Below, piece by piece: positions 20,470-31,434 of a DNA stretch of 64,000 bases. The position numbers and the translations under genes were made by a program. Source of the DNA: Aegilops tauschii subsp. strangulata (taxonomy: Eukaryota > Streptophyta > Magnoliopsida > Poales > Poaceae); NCBI RefSeq assembly GCF_002575655.3, contig NC_053037.3, positions 141,619,207 to 141,683,206 of the forward strand, given 5' to 3'. The notes below the pieces were generated by a model that saw nothing but the letters and a program-made list of their open reading frames with translations, was not told where the DNA came from and did no database searches. Position 1 is the first letter of the stretch; each line of letters starts with the position of its first letter.

Positions 20470-22100
20470 ATGGGTGAATAAGATAGGCCATCCTCCACCA
20501 TGCCAAGTTTGTTAGCCAGTGGATTGTTCTGCAATATTCCTCTCGTGCGCCCATTCTCATATTCATTTTGATAATGTTCAATACCTGACATGCATGAAAC
20601 CATAAAAACAAGTGAGATTATCTTTGTAACGCAGAAGTGATTCTAATCCAATACTTCCTCCCTGTAAACCCCTTTGTGCTATCTCTGCAATTCTTCTAAG
20701 AGGTGCCATGCATGCTGTAATTTGGTGTGTGCATTAATATAATGTGGCCTACTACTCAAAATATGAGAGCTCCAGAAGTGATGATACTTCGCAGATGACA
20801 GCTTCAACATATAGTAAAGAAGAACAAGTTGACCTGACCTGACAGATTCAAAATATACTAAGGGAGAATAACTCGACCTGACCAGTCGACCGCAAGAGAA
20901 GAGGATCATCTTAAAGAAGAGCAGAAGAGCAAGCAGATTGAAGATATTACAAGTCTTTCTATACAATGTCGGTTGGCCACCCATGATGAACCAGAGCGCA
21001 TAGAGAAATACTATTCCTTCCAGTCTCTCCATATGTGGCTCACATGCATTTCGAAACTAAAGTAGGAACATTTAGCTGACCAATTAAACATCTCTCAGTT
21101 TTACTAATATCAACATAATATCAGATTTGAATTTGTACAACTAAGCTTGTTTAGCTCGATGGGTGGAGCAGTGCTATTACGACACGAACCACGTAGGCTG
21201 ATTGTGGTCATCATAAAATGGGGAAACCGTAAGCATGATGAGTATAGTGTTGACCGTGGCAGTGGGATGGTAGATCTGAAGCTGCAAACCGCGCAAAGGG
21301 TAGTTAGCAACTGATCTTTGCTTTGAAATAACAACTAAGATTTGGTATGGACAAGAAAGTACAGTCAACAAGTGACAAAGAAATGCAATTCTGCTGTCTC
21401 TCTATATGTCGCGACATGCATTTGGAAACTCAAGTGGGACCTTTAGCTAACCAATTAAATGTGTCTGTTAACTAATATCAGTATCATATTATAATCATAT
21501 TTGAACAACTAAGCTTTGGAATTTTGAGTGTTGTGTTGTTTAGCATGAAGGGTGGAGTAATGCTAGTATGACAGAAAGCACCTACGCAGATCATAGTAGA
21601 GTAGATAAAAGGGGAAAACCCTAAGCATCAAGAGTAAAATCAGGAAAGTGGGACTAGCTGGACCAGTGGGTGGCGCACATGCTTTTCGAAACGAATATAG
21701 GAACATTAGGTGACCAATTAAACGTTCTCTGTTTTAGTTATATGAGCATCATATCATATTCGTATTTCAACATGTAATCTTTGGAATTATGAGTGGCATG
21801 TTGTTTCGCTTGATGGGTTGAGGTCTTGAGGAGCAGTGCTAGCACGACACGAAGCAGTGAAGCACCTACGATGATGGTAGTGAATATAAAGGGGGGAAAC
21901 CATAAGCTTTACGAGTATAGTGACCGTGACATGGCGGATCTGAAGGTGCAAACTGGACAAAGCTACTTCGCAACCAATGTTTGCATCCAACTAGCCACTA
22001 TGATTTGGTACGGACAAGAAAAGTACAGTAAACAATTTAAGATCTATTTTTCGGGTGAGATCAATAACTTAAGCACATATGGAAGAGTACCACCTCTCTT
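20470..22100. repeat. B1 upstream intronic region with three tandem copies
   Basis: Three diverged copies of about 270-370 bp at about 21,016-21,385, 21,395-21,655 and 21,660-22,030. They share GACCAATTAAA, a CAACTAAGCTT or similar word, and GGGGAAAC(C/A)(C/G)TAAGC. Just right of the CACTA insertion, the minus strand holds a possible exon (20,470-20,590, encoding NPLANKLGMVEDGLSY). The bases flanking the insertion (GAGCATGCACC TTG ATGGG) resemble the intron-start signature of gene C, so the CACTA element appears to sit at an exon/intron border. No complete gene. Confidence 0.5.
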
Positions 22101-23060
22101 GCGACGCCGTGTAGGCCCCTACTGATACGTTGAGGGTGATGCGGGTGCGATGGCTGTCGGTGGCGGGGAAGAAGACTTTAGATGGCAGACGGCCGAGTTG
22201 GGGGATAAATCATGTTGCCGTGGATGAGGCGGTCGTAGGAGCGGCAACGGCAAAGTGGACGACGGCGCCGATGAAGCGAGGCGACGCGACGAAAGGATCC
22301 TGGTCAGGCGCCGTGGATGAGAGACGTCCATCTCTTGCAGTGGACGACAGGGTAGGGGTAGCGGCTCCGGCATGGTGGAGGATGGGGTGGCGGACGGAGG
22401 AGGCTGGCCGCAGTGGGGAGGTTGTCGTCGCACCGATGGTGTATGAATGGGGAAATGGAGGGGGAGGGGGGATCTCAAACATCGGGACGTGCTTGTCAGA
22501 AATGTGGCAAAGTTATGAACTTATCCCCCGTTTAAAATTTCGGACATCATGTCGGTTGGGGATAGGACGGTAATCTGGCATCTCCCAAATATTTTCTGGT
22601 AACGATTTCGGGCGAGGAGAGGGTGTTTTGCCGCCCACGGTGTATGAACGGGGCTGACAGGTAGGGCGGTTGTGTCACGTCTGAGGGAAGTTACACATCT
22701 GCCCCTATTTAAAATATTAGCCTACATCGATTTCGGACGAGGAGAGTTTGTTTTGCCGCCCACCGTGGATGAATGGGGAAATGGAGGGAGAGACACATGT
22801 CTTTCGGACGAGCTTGAATCAAATGTGTTTTGCGCCCACGTTTGGCGCCCACCGTGTCTGAATGGGCTCAGAGGCCGTCGTGTCACATCTGCTTGAAGTT
22901 ACTAGTCTACCCCTATCGACAGCCGTGTAAATCCGGTCTATAAGGATGTCAAGTGTCAGGTGTAGACAGTAATTTCCATCTCGCAAGCACTTGCTTCGGG
23001 CAACCCACAAATGATAGTGGGTGTTTAGCCGCTTCGTTCAAAACTTGGGAGAATTAGCAT
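22100..23060 (-). repeat. 5' region of B1, homologous to 60,250-61,060
   Basis: GC-rich 22,130-22,480 followed by words shared in order with the region near 60.6 kb: GTATGAATGGGGAAA, TAAAATTTCGGACAT, GACAGTAATTTCC, GCTTCGTTCAA. In both places it lies upstream (minus sense) of transposon exons, so it is probably the conserved 5' end of the same element family. A GTATGAACGGGG/GGATGAATGGGG block is also repeated locally three times (22,440, 22,640, 22,765). Confidence 0.65.
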
Positions 23061-23446
23061 TCACGTTTGCCCTGGGCCCTGGCAACTAAATCCAAATCCA
23101 ATTTTTATTCAATTACGAATATCCACAGATAATTCTACGTTTTGTTATTTATTTCTTCAAAACCACAACAAAGATTTATTCCACCTTTATATATGATTAT
23201 GATTTAGAAATGCCGTGATCTTCGAATTCAGTAGGTTGGATACACTTAGAGTCAAACAGTTATTTCATCCAATACAATATGCTCACACGAAAAACAGTTC
23301 ACCTTATGTCAATCATACAAGTACAGAGGATTACCTCGCCTAAAAAATTCGGATCATTACAACACATGGACAACATAGGGGGTCTTACAACATAATCCAT
23401 TCAGAGACATGACACAACATGCAAGTACAATAATCTAATGACAATT
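23061..23446. other. AT-rich spacer between B1 and B2
   Basis: Low-complexity AT-rich sequence with no coding signal. It lies between the 5' region of B1 and the last exon of B2 and may hold the 3' untranslated region of B2. Confidence 0.35.
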
Positions 23447-25410
23447 TCAACTGCTATCTAAAGAAGAACTGGGATTACCCTGGGCTTCAGATAGCAGAAG
23501 CAGCAGGACCTCCTCCGTCTTCAAATGCAACATTCTTACTTCCTCCAATTCTTGGGTTGCTTGCATAATGTGTGCAGCTAATTGCATAATTTCCAGCTTC
23601 AAGATCGAGATTACCTCATTCATGGCAGCCACACCATCTCTTTCTGCCTCTAGTAGAGCCTCAAGAACTATAATATCTGTGCTCAGACTGCTCTCCGGCG
23701 GTGTTGCCTCTGAACTGCTACCATCTGGTAACATGGATGGCGCACTGCTTCCACAAATAGATTCTGGGGTTGTACATTGTGTCCTAGTGTGAACGGCATC
23801 CTAAAAGGTTTCCGCTGGACATAAGTAAGAGATAGTTATCGCATGATCCAGGCAGTAAGCTTACATGGTAATCGACATACGAATTATTGCCGAGCATGGC
23901 AAGCTATATTTAAATGGTTCGAAGCAGCATCAGCCGAAAAGAAATTAAAATGGTAAGATGAAACTAGGGATGTAAGTGGCAAATAAACGACATCCGCCAG
24001 TCCCATCTAGTTAGTTTTTGCTAGCTCCCTGGTTCATTTTCCTCAAAAAACAAAAAATCTTTTGAACTATCATACCACTAGTGGACTTTAATCGGGATTA
24101 AACAGGACCCAGTTGACATCCCTAGTTGAAAGGGAGTGTACCACCGCTATATTTAAGTTGCCAAGGCATCTAAGCAGTTGAAATAATCTGAGAAAGCACT
24201 AAATAGTGTGGCCTCATATAAACTACGAAGACAGCCTTGTGATGAAGTTCAGAGGAAAAGTTAAGGACTCAAATGAACTAGGCATGCATTTCTTTACGAT
24301 AGTACATCAGGCACTGCTAACATATTGGCCAACTCAGGTATAGCGTAACAAGTAACAAACAAGCATTCGAATCAAGCAATACAGCAAAGCAGACAACTGA
24401 ACTATTTGTTATTCTGTAGGATTAGGGCACAAGCCAAGAAAGCAGCCCACACGCATTACATTTCACATGTACTAAAACACACTAGCTTACCATATGTTGG
24501 TGTGAAGCCTCGTTGCTGTTGCAATGTTCTTTGAAGATATTGTCAGCATCCTGTGGTTGCAAATCTACTTGTTGTAGTTTATTCTGCACCCTCTATTTAG
24601 GTAAAATTAATTTTAATCGCATGCACTGGTTCGAATTGATCATCAATGGTTCATCTAAACTAATGAAAGAAGGGTGTGTGCATACACGACAATATATCTG
24701 CTTCACTCTATTTTTATGCTTGTTCGAGATGCCAGCCCAAAAGAACAAATATTTTGCTTGATGGGGTTGGCAGCTCCATAATTAATAGAAGCATCAAATT
24801 AGTCATGCAACTTGGGAAGATCAAGAACACACAAAAAAGTAATGAATAGAGGCTCGTAGCAGTGATGTAATAGCTAGCATCAGAAAATGTAGGGTAAAAC
24901 GAACAAAAACCAGCGGAACCACAGGCTAGTTTGCTGATGTGTAATTAAGCATAGAGAACATGAAGCAGTCTGATGGAACCAACAGGTGGCATCAGAACAA
25001 CACCATTATCATAAATATAGCATGCAAGAAGTAAAATAGTAGGCAGTGATATCTAGGAAGTACAGTAATACTTAGGACAAAACTAAAGCATATTAACTAT
25101 ATGTGCACTCGTATGTAATTTAGCACATGTAACATGTTCACTGCCAGAAGTATGGCCCTACAGGTGCAAGCAGAATAACGCGTCTCATGAAAAACTGAAT
25201 GATGCCCTGAAGAAATTCAAAGGTGCGGTGCTTATGCTAAGAAAGTGAACGTAGGCACCGGCCGTTGGATAATAGTACCTGATTCTCGGGGGCGTATGGG
25301 TATCGTTGGCATACTTGATAGCTAAGGATCGTCAATGGTGCTCGTGTTGCGGTTGAGTTTGGGCCGGCTGTCGCCGTCGCTGAAGCAGCTCCGGTGCTAC
25401 GGTTGCGGCG
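23447..25410 (-). pseudogene. transposon gene B2, partial (coiled-coil last exon)
   Basis: The last exon, 23,800-23,447 on minus, is opened by the acceptor CCTTTTAG|G and is open to TAG. It encodes a leucine-rich heptad stretch (ALLEAERDGVAAMNEVISIL and onward), predicted coiled coil. A second exon, about 25,406-25,279, has acceptor GTCGACAG and donor CAG|GTACTA. It is rich in Ala/Thr/Arg and ends CQRYPYAPENQ. Between them (23,801-25,270) are AT-rich introns with no further exon I can support, so the Ptta/En/Spm core is missing. Upstream (25,500-26,000) is a GC-rich 5' region like those of B1 and C. The family assignment rests on this shared layout. Confidence 0.4.
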
Positions 25411-26240
25411 TCTGTCGACATACAAGAAAGCTCATCTGTGGTAAGTGAACAGTTGCATGATAAAGACAAAAACCAAAGGAGTAAAGATCGAAATAACCTG
25501 ATGAGGCTGCGGCGTCGGTAAAGCAGGGCCGGTGGAGTTGAATATGGCGTCCATGGAGCGGGTCCTGTGCAGTGGACGAAGGCTTCGGCGGGCGCGTTGT
25601 ACAGTGCTTTCGGTGAGGCGGATCTATTGCGGCGGACGAGGGCTTGTATGAAGGGCCAGCGAAGGGACGGACGAGGGAGTCAGTGAAGGGCCTACACTAT
25701 GGTGGACGAGGGCGCCGGTTAAGTAGATCCGATGTGGTGGACCATGATGGCGGTCAAGGAGATCTGGAGAGGTGTACAAGCCAGTCACTAAAGCGGCTCC
25801 GGTGAAGTGGTCTGTTGGCAGTTGGGGGTTCCAAGGTGCGGAAGGTAGATCCGTCGGGGTGTGAGGTCCACCGCTGCGGCGGAGGACTAGATTCGGCGGC
25901 TTGCCGTGGTTGGGGGGTCGGGGAGGGGAAGGGGAGGGGCTTTGGGGAAGAATGTTGGGGGCAAAGAGGGGAAAACAATGGAGTTACCAAAGCATCCCTT
26001 TTCCGTTCATGTGGCAGGGGTAAAACAGGAATATCGCAGGGCTAAACTTTCGAGCGCGAGATATTTCGATGTGAGCGGGAAGTTTGAAAGCTTCTGGCGC
26101 CTGAAATTATATTCTGCTCTTGTACGACCGACTATGATATCATGGTCGAGAATTTGTTTGTTTTGCACGCAAAAAAGGTGCAAGTTTTGAAAATTAATGT
26201 CTCCAACTCGAAACTTAGATTGTCCATTCAATTCAAATAT
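25411..26240. other. GC-rich 5' region of B2
   Basis: GC-rich 25,500-25,960 with open minus-strand frames of Pro/Ser/Arg-rich composition. It contains repeated GGTGGACGAGGGC-like words (about 25,580-25,700). It is comparable in position to 22.1-22.5 kb and 60.25-60.6 kb. No start codon can be chosen with confidence. Confidence 0.35.
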
Positions 26241-27830
26241 GGATCATTGAGCTACTACAAGAAAATACCATCATATGGTCCAATTCAAATGAAATTCCAA
26301 ATGTGTCTATCCTAAATATGACGACAAAAGCAAAAATGTGTATGTGTATGAATAAAGTGGATTATTATAGAGTTTGAACATGCCCGTATGTGTATATCTC
26401 TAGGTTTGATATATGAATTTTAAATCACTAAATCCCGGCTTAAAAATGTACCTCCGTTTAAATGAATTACAAAAGCTAATGATGGAGTCGAATTCCAAAA
26501 TTCCAATCTTAGGTTTGTAATTCTGGTACATCAAAGTATATCACGCATGTTCAAAAGTATCGTTATCTCATAGTCCAAACTGTGAAACAAATTGATCAAC
26601 CTTGAGTGCACACACTATTGACCATGTATATCTCAATTACACTAAAGTCCCTCAAATATAGACACCTCACTCTTTATCTGAAGCCACCCCCCCTCGCCGC
26701 CCCCACACACACAGAGAGAAGTCGTTCTCTCCCCCAAACACCAACACACGAGCACATTAACACCCCTCTCTCTTCTAAAGCCCGGACCCCAATATAGGTC
26801 TCTATCACTTTGCCTCTTGGGCATGCACACATCTCTTCCCCCACTCTCTAGCTAGGTCTCCCAGCATCTCTCTTTCCCAAGCACACGCACTATGTAGAGT
26901 GTATCTTTCCCATACACACAAAACGTCACCCCAAACGTCTATCTCCCTAGTTATGTGGTTCTCGCACACTCACCTCACACACCACCCCCACTGCAAAACA
27001 AGCACACTTTGTCTCCTTGTGCACCACTCTCGTCTTTCTATCTCTCCCACATGCGGACCCGCCCCAGATCCTCCCTGTATACATATATGTCGTGACTCTT
27101 TCCATAGCTCCCTAATGTATCATCATTCTCGATCTCGCACATTGTTCTCTACACCATCTATTCTAGATCTCTCATGAAGTCCCTATCACACACACGATGA
27201 CTCGCTTCCCTTGCGTCTCCGTACATAGGCCAATTTCAAACAACATCAACATTGTCTCCCTATCTATATGCCATTTATGGACACAAACGCCCCCTCTCTC
27301 GCCCCCTCTCTTCCTCTCTCTCTCTCTCTCCATCGCTAGCTCTCTCTCTATCTCTCTCACTCTCACACCCCTCTCCCACACACAATCGATGTCTCTTCCA
27401 AATAGTCTGCTCCCCCCGCCCGCACCCATGCTATCCCGCTACTACACATGTCACACCATTCCCCCTTCCCTTATACTAGGTTTACATCATTAGTGGTCTC
27501 TCTACTCCACATACACACACTCCCTCTCACACACAAACGCGCGCACAAACACACACAGACACGCACAAACACCCATTAATCTGCATCCTCATCTCTCCCC
27601 ATGTCCGCATGTGTATCTCGCACACTCACTCTCTAATTATGTATATGTGTCTCCACGTTACACAACACAAAGCCCCATGTACATGTCTCTCTCTATCCTC
27701 CACACACATAGACACAAAGAATCTGTTATCATTGCCTCAGTCTCTAGACATATCACACACGCACACTGTCTCTCTCTCTCGCAAACACGCTCAACAAGGG
27801 TTTCCCCGTGAATAACTTACCGTCTATTCA
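26241..27830. repeat. AT-rich then CA/CT-rich low-complexity block
   Basis: 26,240-26,600 is AT-rich without coding signal. 26,600-27,800 is a long stretch of CACACA, CTCTCT and mixed pyrimidine words with no fixed period. Similar composition and order (AT-rich, then CT/CA-rich) follow gene C at 61,060-62,100. Frames across it are not genes. Confidence 0.75.
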
Positions 27831-28099
27831 TCAACAGTCGTGGTAGTACGGCGAACACGAGACGTGAAAAAGAATAAATCTACACATGCTTAGATCACCT
27901 AGTATGACTACTAGGACTAGAGCAAGCCAAAAAGCGCGCCGTCGTCACCCCCTCCTTATCGGCGACGGGGAAACCTTTGTTTTACACAGTCGAGAAGTCA
28001 TTGTGCTAAGGCCTCACATGCTGAGGCGTTGAATAGAATGTAGATGCTAGTTTACTGAAACAAGTATTGATAATACGTTTGTATCTCCATACTTATATT

Positions 28100-28524
28100 T
28101 CTTCTCTTATAAAAAACCGAGTTGGTGATGATGGTACGCGTGCCATCTTGCAATATAGACCATCCGATCTATATCTGACTGATGGAAATTAAACTAAAAG
28201 ATACCCGCACCCCTCTCCACATTTGCAGACAAGGCCTTCCCTCGTTCATCCTTATATCCAACAACCTCATTGTTGAGCAATTAAGAAAGGAAGCCTCTGG
28301 AACAAACTGGCCTGGTGGCCGCTGTCGGCGTCGTCAATCCCCATGCCTCCGCTCAGTCCGGCCACCAATCACCACCACGCCCCACTCCTCTTCACCTTAT
28401 CTCCTATTTCTCGAGATATCATTAGTTTTTACACATGGGATTACTCTCGCATGGGTCAATCACAACGAGTGTTCTTATAAAAAAATGCATCTTGATGTTC
28501 CGTGCAATGCATGGATCTTGCTAG
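28100..28524 (+). mobile_element. short non-autonomous Helitron-like element
   Basis: Begins near 28,100 with TCTTCTCTTATAAAAAACC and ends in a GCAATGCATGG partial hairpin, then ATCTTGCTAG (CTAG at 28,521-28,524) before T. This fits the Helitron rule of a 3' hairpin a few bases before CTRR, with insertion between A and T. It shares its 5' words (GAGTTGGTGATGATGGTACG) with the inverted copy at 9,944-10,405. No Rep/helicase gene. Confidence 0.6.
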
Positions 28525-28859
28525 TACTCCTACAGAAGACTAAGTTGGTGATGATGGTGTGTCTGCCATCCGTTGTTTGTGACCATTAGATCTACATCTA
28601 ACAACTGTGAGGTAAGTTGTTACCTTTTCTCAGAAACATCCCACTTTTCTACCAATTTGCAGAAAAACCCATAATTAGTATCTTAAAACCAACCACATCC
28701 CTCCCTGACCTCACCAAAACAGCCCAAGGAATATATTCTAATTGAAACATAATATATCTCTAGTGATATATGTATATCAAAATTAGAGTGTTTTGTATCA
28801 AGTTTGTGAATAGTATTATTCTAATTATGATTCGTTGCAACGCACATGAACATTGCTAG
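28525..28859 (+). mobile_element. second Helitron-like element, head to tail
   Basis: Starts just after the first one with AAGTTGGTGATGATGGTGTG and ends with the perfect hairpin CGTTGCAACG, then CACATGAACATTGCTAG, T following. The 3' end is canonical for grass Helitrons; the 5' end is degraded. Confidence 0.65.
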
Positions 28860-29828
28860 TATTTCCAACCATGCAAACTTTTTTCCCTAGTATTCCATAG
28901 TTTCGAGTTTTCCATCAAGATATTAGTCACTCATGGTTGATATTTACTTTCAATCATGTACACATATGCACTATGTAACTAGCCTTGCTTATTGGGTTCC
29001 AAAGCTTAACTTTCACTCCTACTTACAATATGTAGAGTATTTAACAAAAAACTACCACTTTCAACCAGTCCTAGGAAGAATCTATTGTACAAAAAATAGC
29101 AAAAACATACCCAAAATTTCTTAATCCACGCCCAAAACTACTACCTACCGATTAGGTTAGTTTAAACCCATTTATGACAGGTTTGGCCCACACGTCCGTG
29201 CTGACGAGACAGCTTAAACCAACACATTTTGTTTGACCGTTGACACGAGGGACCCACATCTGACCTTCTATCCTATTATTCCCCCTCAAATCATTATTTT
29301 TCCTGAACATTACTTCAAACAGTACTGATGCGTGTTCGTCGGTGGCGCCGATGATGAGCGAGTTGGCCGCCGCCCTGCCGGACGGGCCGGACGACGTGCT
29401 GGCCTCCGCACGGGTTGGCAGGCTGGCCTGAGCGTGACTCATGAGCGAGCAAGCTGCCGCGCTGGCCTTCGCTCAAGCCAGATGGCTGGCCTTAGCGCGG
29501 CGCGCGCGAGCAAGCCACCGCGCCGCCGTGCCAATCTAGCTAGCAAACCTTGCAGACAAGCAGCTGGACGGAGCTATCTTGGCTAGCTAGCGGCCGCGAG
29601 CGCCGGACGGAGCTGGCATCCAGGCTGCCGCAAGATGGGCTCCGCACCGCCGGCGGTTTTGACCTCGCCTTCTGCCGGCAGCGGTAGCCGCGTCCCATGG
29701 CCGAGGATGACTAGGTGGACGGGCCGGAGGTAGGAGGTCACTCGGGGATTTTTGTGCAGACTAACATGTAGGTCCCACAAGTCATAACGCCCGGTCGAAT
29801 AGAAGGCGTTGACTTAATGGGCGACATG
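28860..29828. other. gene-free stretch
   Basis: AT-rich to 29,160, then GC-rich 29,330-29,720 with locally repeated words (GAGCGAGCAAGC, GCTGGCCTT). A minus-strand frame at 29,152-29,442 is open for 96 codons but has no domain and no supporting splice or promoter signal. No gene called. Confidence 0.35.
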
Positions 29829-29943
29829 GGCCCTGTTTGGATACTCTAAGTTAGAGGTTAGATTCTAACCCTGAACTAACTCTAACCAAAGTGGTGTTTG
29901 GATGGCAGGGTTAGATTGACAACAAATGTATCCAAACAGGGCC
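29829..29943. mobile_element. complete 115 bp MITE with 16-17 bp inverted ends
   Basis: Ends GGCCCTGTTTGGATAC and GTATCCAAACAGGGCC are perfect inverted repeats. Both sides are flanked by ATG, a possible 3 bp target duplication. The family could be PIF/Harbinger-like, but the TSD is not the usual TTA/TAA. A longer, diverged relative is at 8,831-9,140. Confidence 0.8.
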
Positions 29944-31434
29944 ATGGGTTGAAACGTGCCTATAACGGCACTTTGTAGGGTAGTCGTTTCTTGGTAGGGC
30001 TGGTTGGTAAGAGCATGTACAATGGTTGATAAGGTAGTCTTATCTTAAGTCTGCCACGTATGCAAGTGGTAGTAGTTTCTTGGCATTATTAGTGATTTCT
30101 TGCATTATTAGGGGTTTCTTGTAAGGAACAATGTACTACTAGCGACAAAAGGCGATTCTAGGTTGCGTTGTACTCCAATGAGTACTACTAGTGGTCGCGG
30201 GAGTGTATACCTCGTTTTGTGGGTTCGATCCCGGCCGAACGCACGACGACCTTTTTTTAAATAGTAACTTCACTGCAAGCCAATATTTTACACGTGTAGT
30301 TTGAGTTTTGAAGTCAAACAGACGTGCGGCACCACAATCTAGGTGCACTGGATAGCCTAGCCACGTGAACGGGTTTTCCTTCCCAGCATCTCGTGGCTCG
30401 CGTGCTCGCCCTAGCCGCACCTCGCTTGCAGCTTCCTCATCAGCTAGTAGCATATTTAAACTAGCGCCTCCCAATTAAGCCCGAGGAGCCGGAAAAGCCT
30501 GGCGGGGCATTGGGAGCTGTGCAATATGGCTCTGTACGTAAAGTGCTCTACTACTACTCTGTAGCTTGTGGCATTGCACGCATGGACTTCACTCCATTAT
30601 CGGCTCTACTATAAAAGAAATTCCTCTTGACGTGTTTTTTTGAAACGGAGGCAAAAGCTTTGCTTCATCTCATTCATAAAGAAGGAACTACTAACAAAGT
30701 TCGGCGAGATCCATTACACCTCCACAAATGGAAGCGAAAAGCCTAGTCTCGCTATATCAAATAACTCAAATGTTCTGCCCCCGCAGTAACCGTCGCTGAT
30801 AAACAGGCTGCTAGTGTGTGCGTGAGAGGAGCGGCTGAGTAGGCCAGCTACGTGAGAGGAGCGGCTGAATAGAGCACCGAGAGTACCCACTAGGCCACTA
30901 CGCAGGTGTACTTTCCCTGCATTGATAGTACAGCGATGGTTCTAGAGAACAGTAGTACCCTCCACTTCCAACTGTAGCTCCTTGGCCCTAAGATTCAAGA
31001 GTTCAAAACTGGTGCACTATACTAGAAGTACAGTACATAGCACTAGTAGTACCCTTGCACTACTAGTTGAGAAAGTAGTACTAGTACTGCTACAGTACGA
31101 GTACGTACTCCTCTGTCACATAATGTAAGACGTTTTTTGACACTAGTTGGTGTGTACAAAAAATAGCAAAAACATACCCAAAATTTCTTAATCCACGCCA
31201 AAAACTACTAGCTAGTGCCAAAAATTTCTTACTAGTGCTATTATTTACAGTATAATGCAATCCCATAACTTCCCATAATGCTAGTACTAGTAGTAAATAA
31301 TAGCCTCACCCCTTCGCTACAGTTGGAAGGAACGATCTACAGTTGTAAGGGACGAGGCCCTGCGGTTACTACGCTCTTATCTCCTCCTCGCCAGTTCCCC
31401 TCCCCCGAAGAGAAGGCAGTTCTTCGCTGCTCCC
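29944..31434. other. gene-free stretch with tRNA-like box B and repeat fragments
   Basis: GGGTTCGATCCC at about 30,222-30,233 followed by a short T run at 30,252 resembles a pol III box B. No cloverleaf can be drawn, so a tRNA-derived SINE remnant is possible. 30,640-30,780 (GAAACGGAGGCAAAAGCTTT) resembles a repetitive element end common in Triticeae. 31,150-31,220 repeats words from 29,085-29,145 (CAAAAACATACCCAAAATTT). The last 200 bases precede the F-box gene; no TATA box stands out. Confidence 0.4.

Noticed and set aside
26255..26280. Second CACTA terminus (CTACTACAAGAAAATACC)
   Set aside because: Lacks the leading CAC, is in the wrong orientation to close the element opened at 11,024, and has no subterminal repeats.
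30195..30260. tRNA gene (GGTTCGATCCC box B followed by T run)
   Set aside because: No acceptor stem, D-arm or anticodon arm can be paired; at most a SINE or tRNA relic.
30600..30625. Helitron 5' end (CTCTACTATAAAAG)
   Set aside because: Only loosely like TCTCTACTA, and no matching 3' end follows at a sensible distance.
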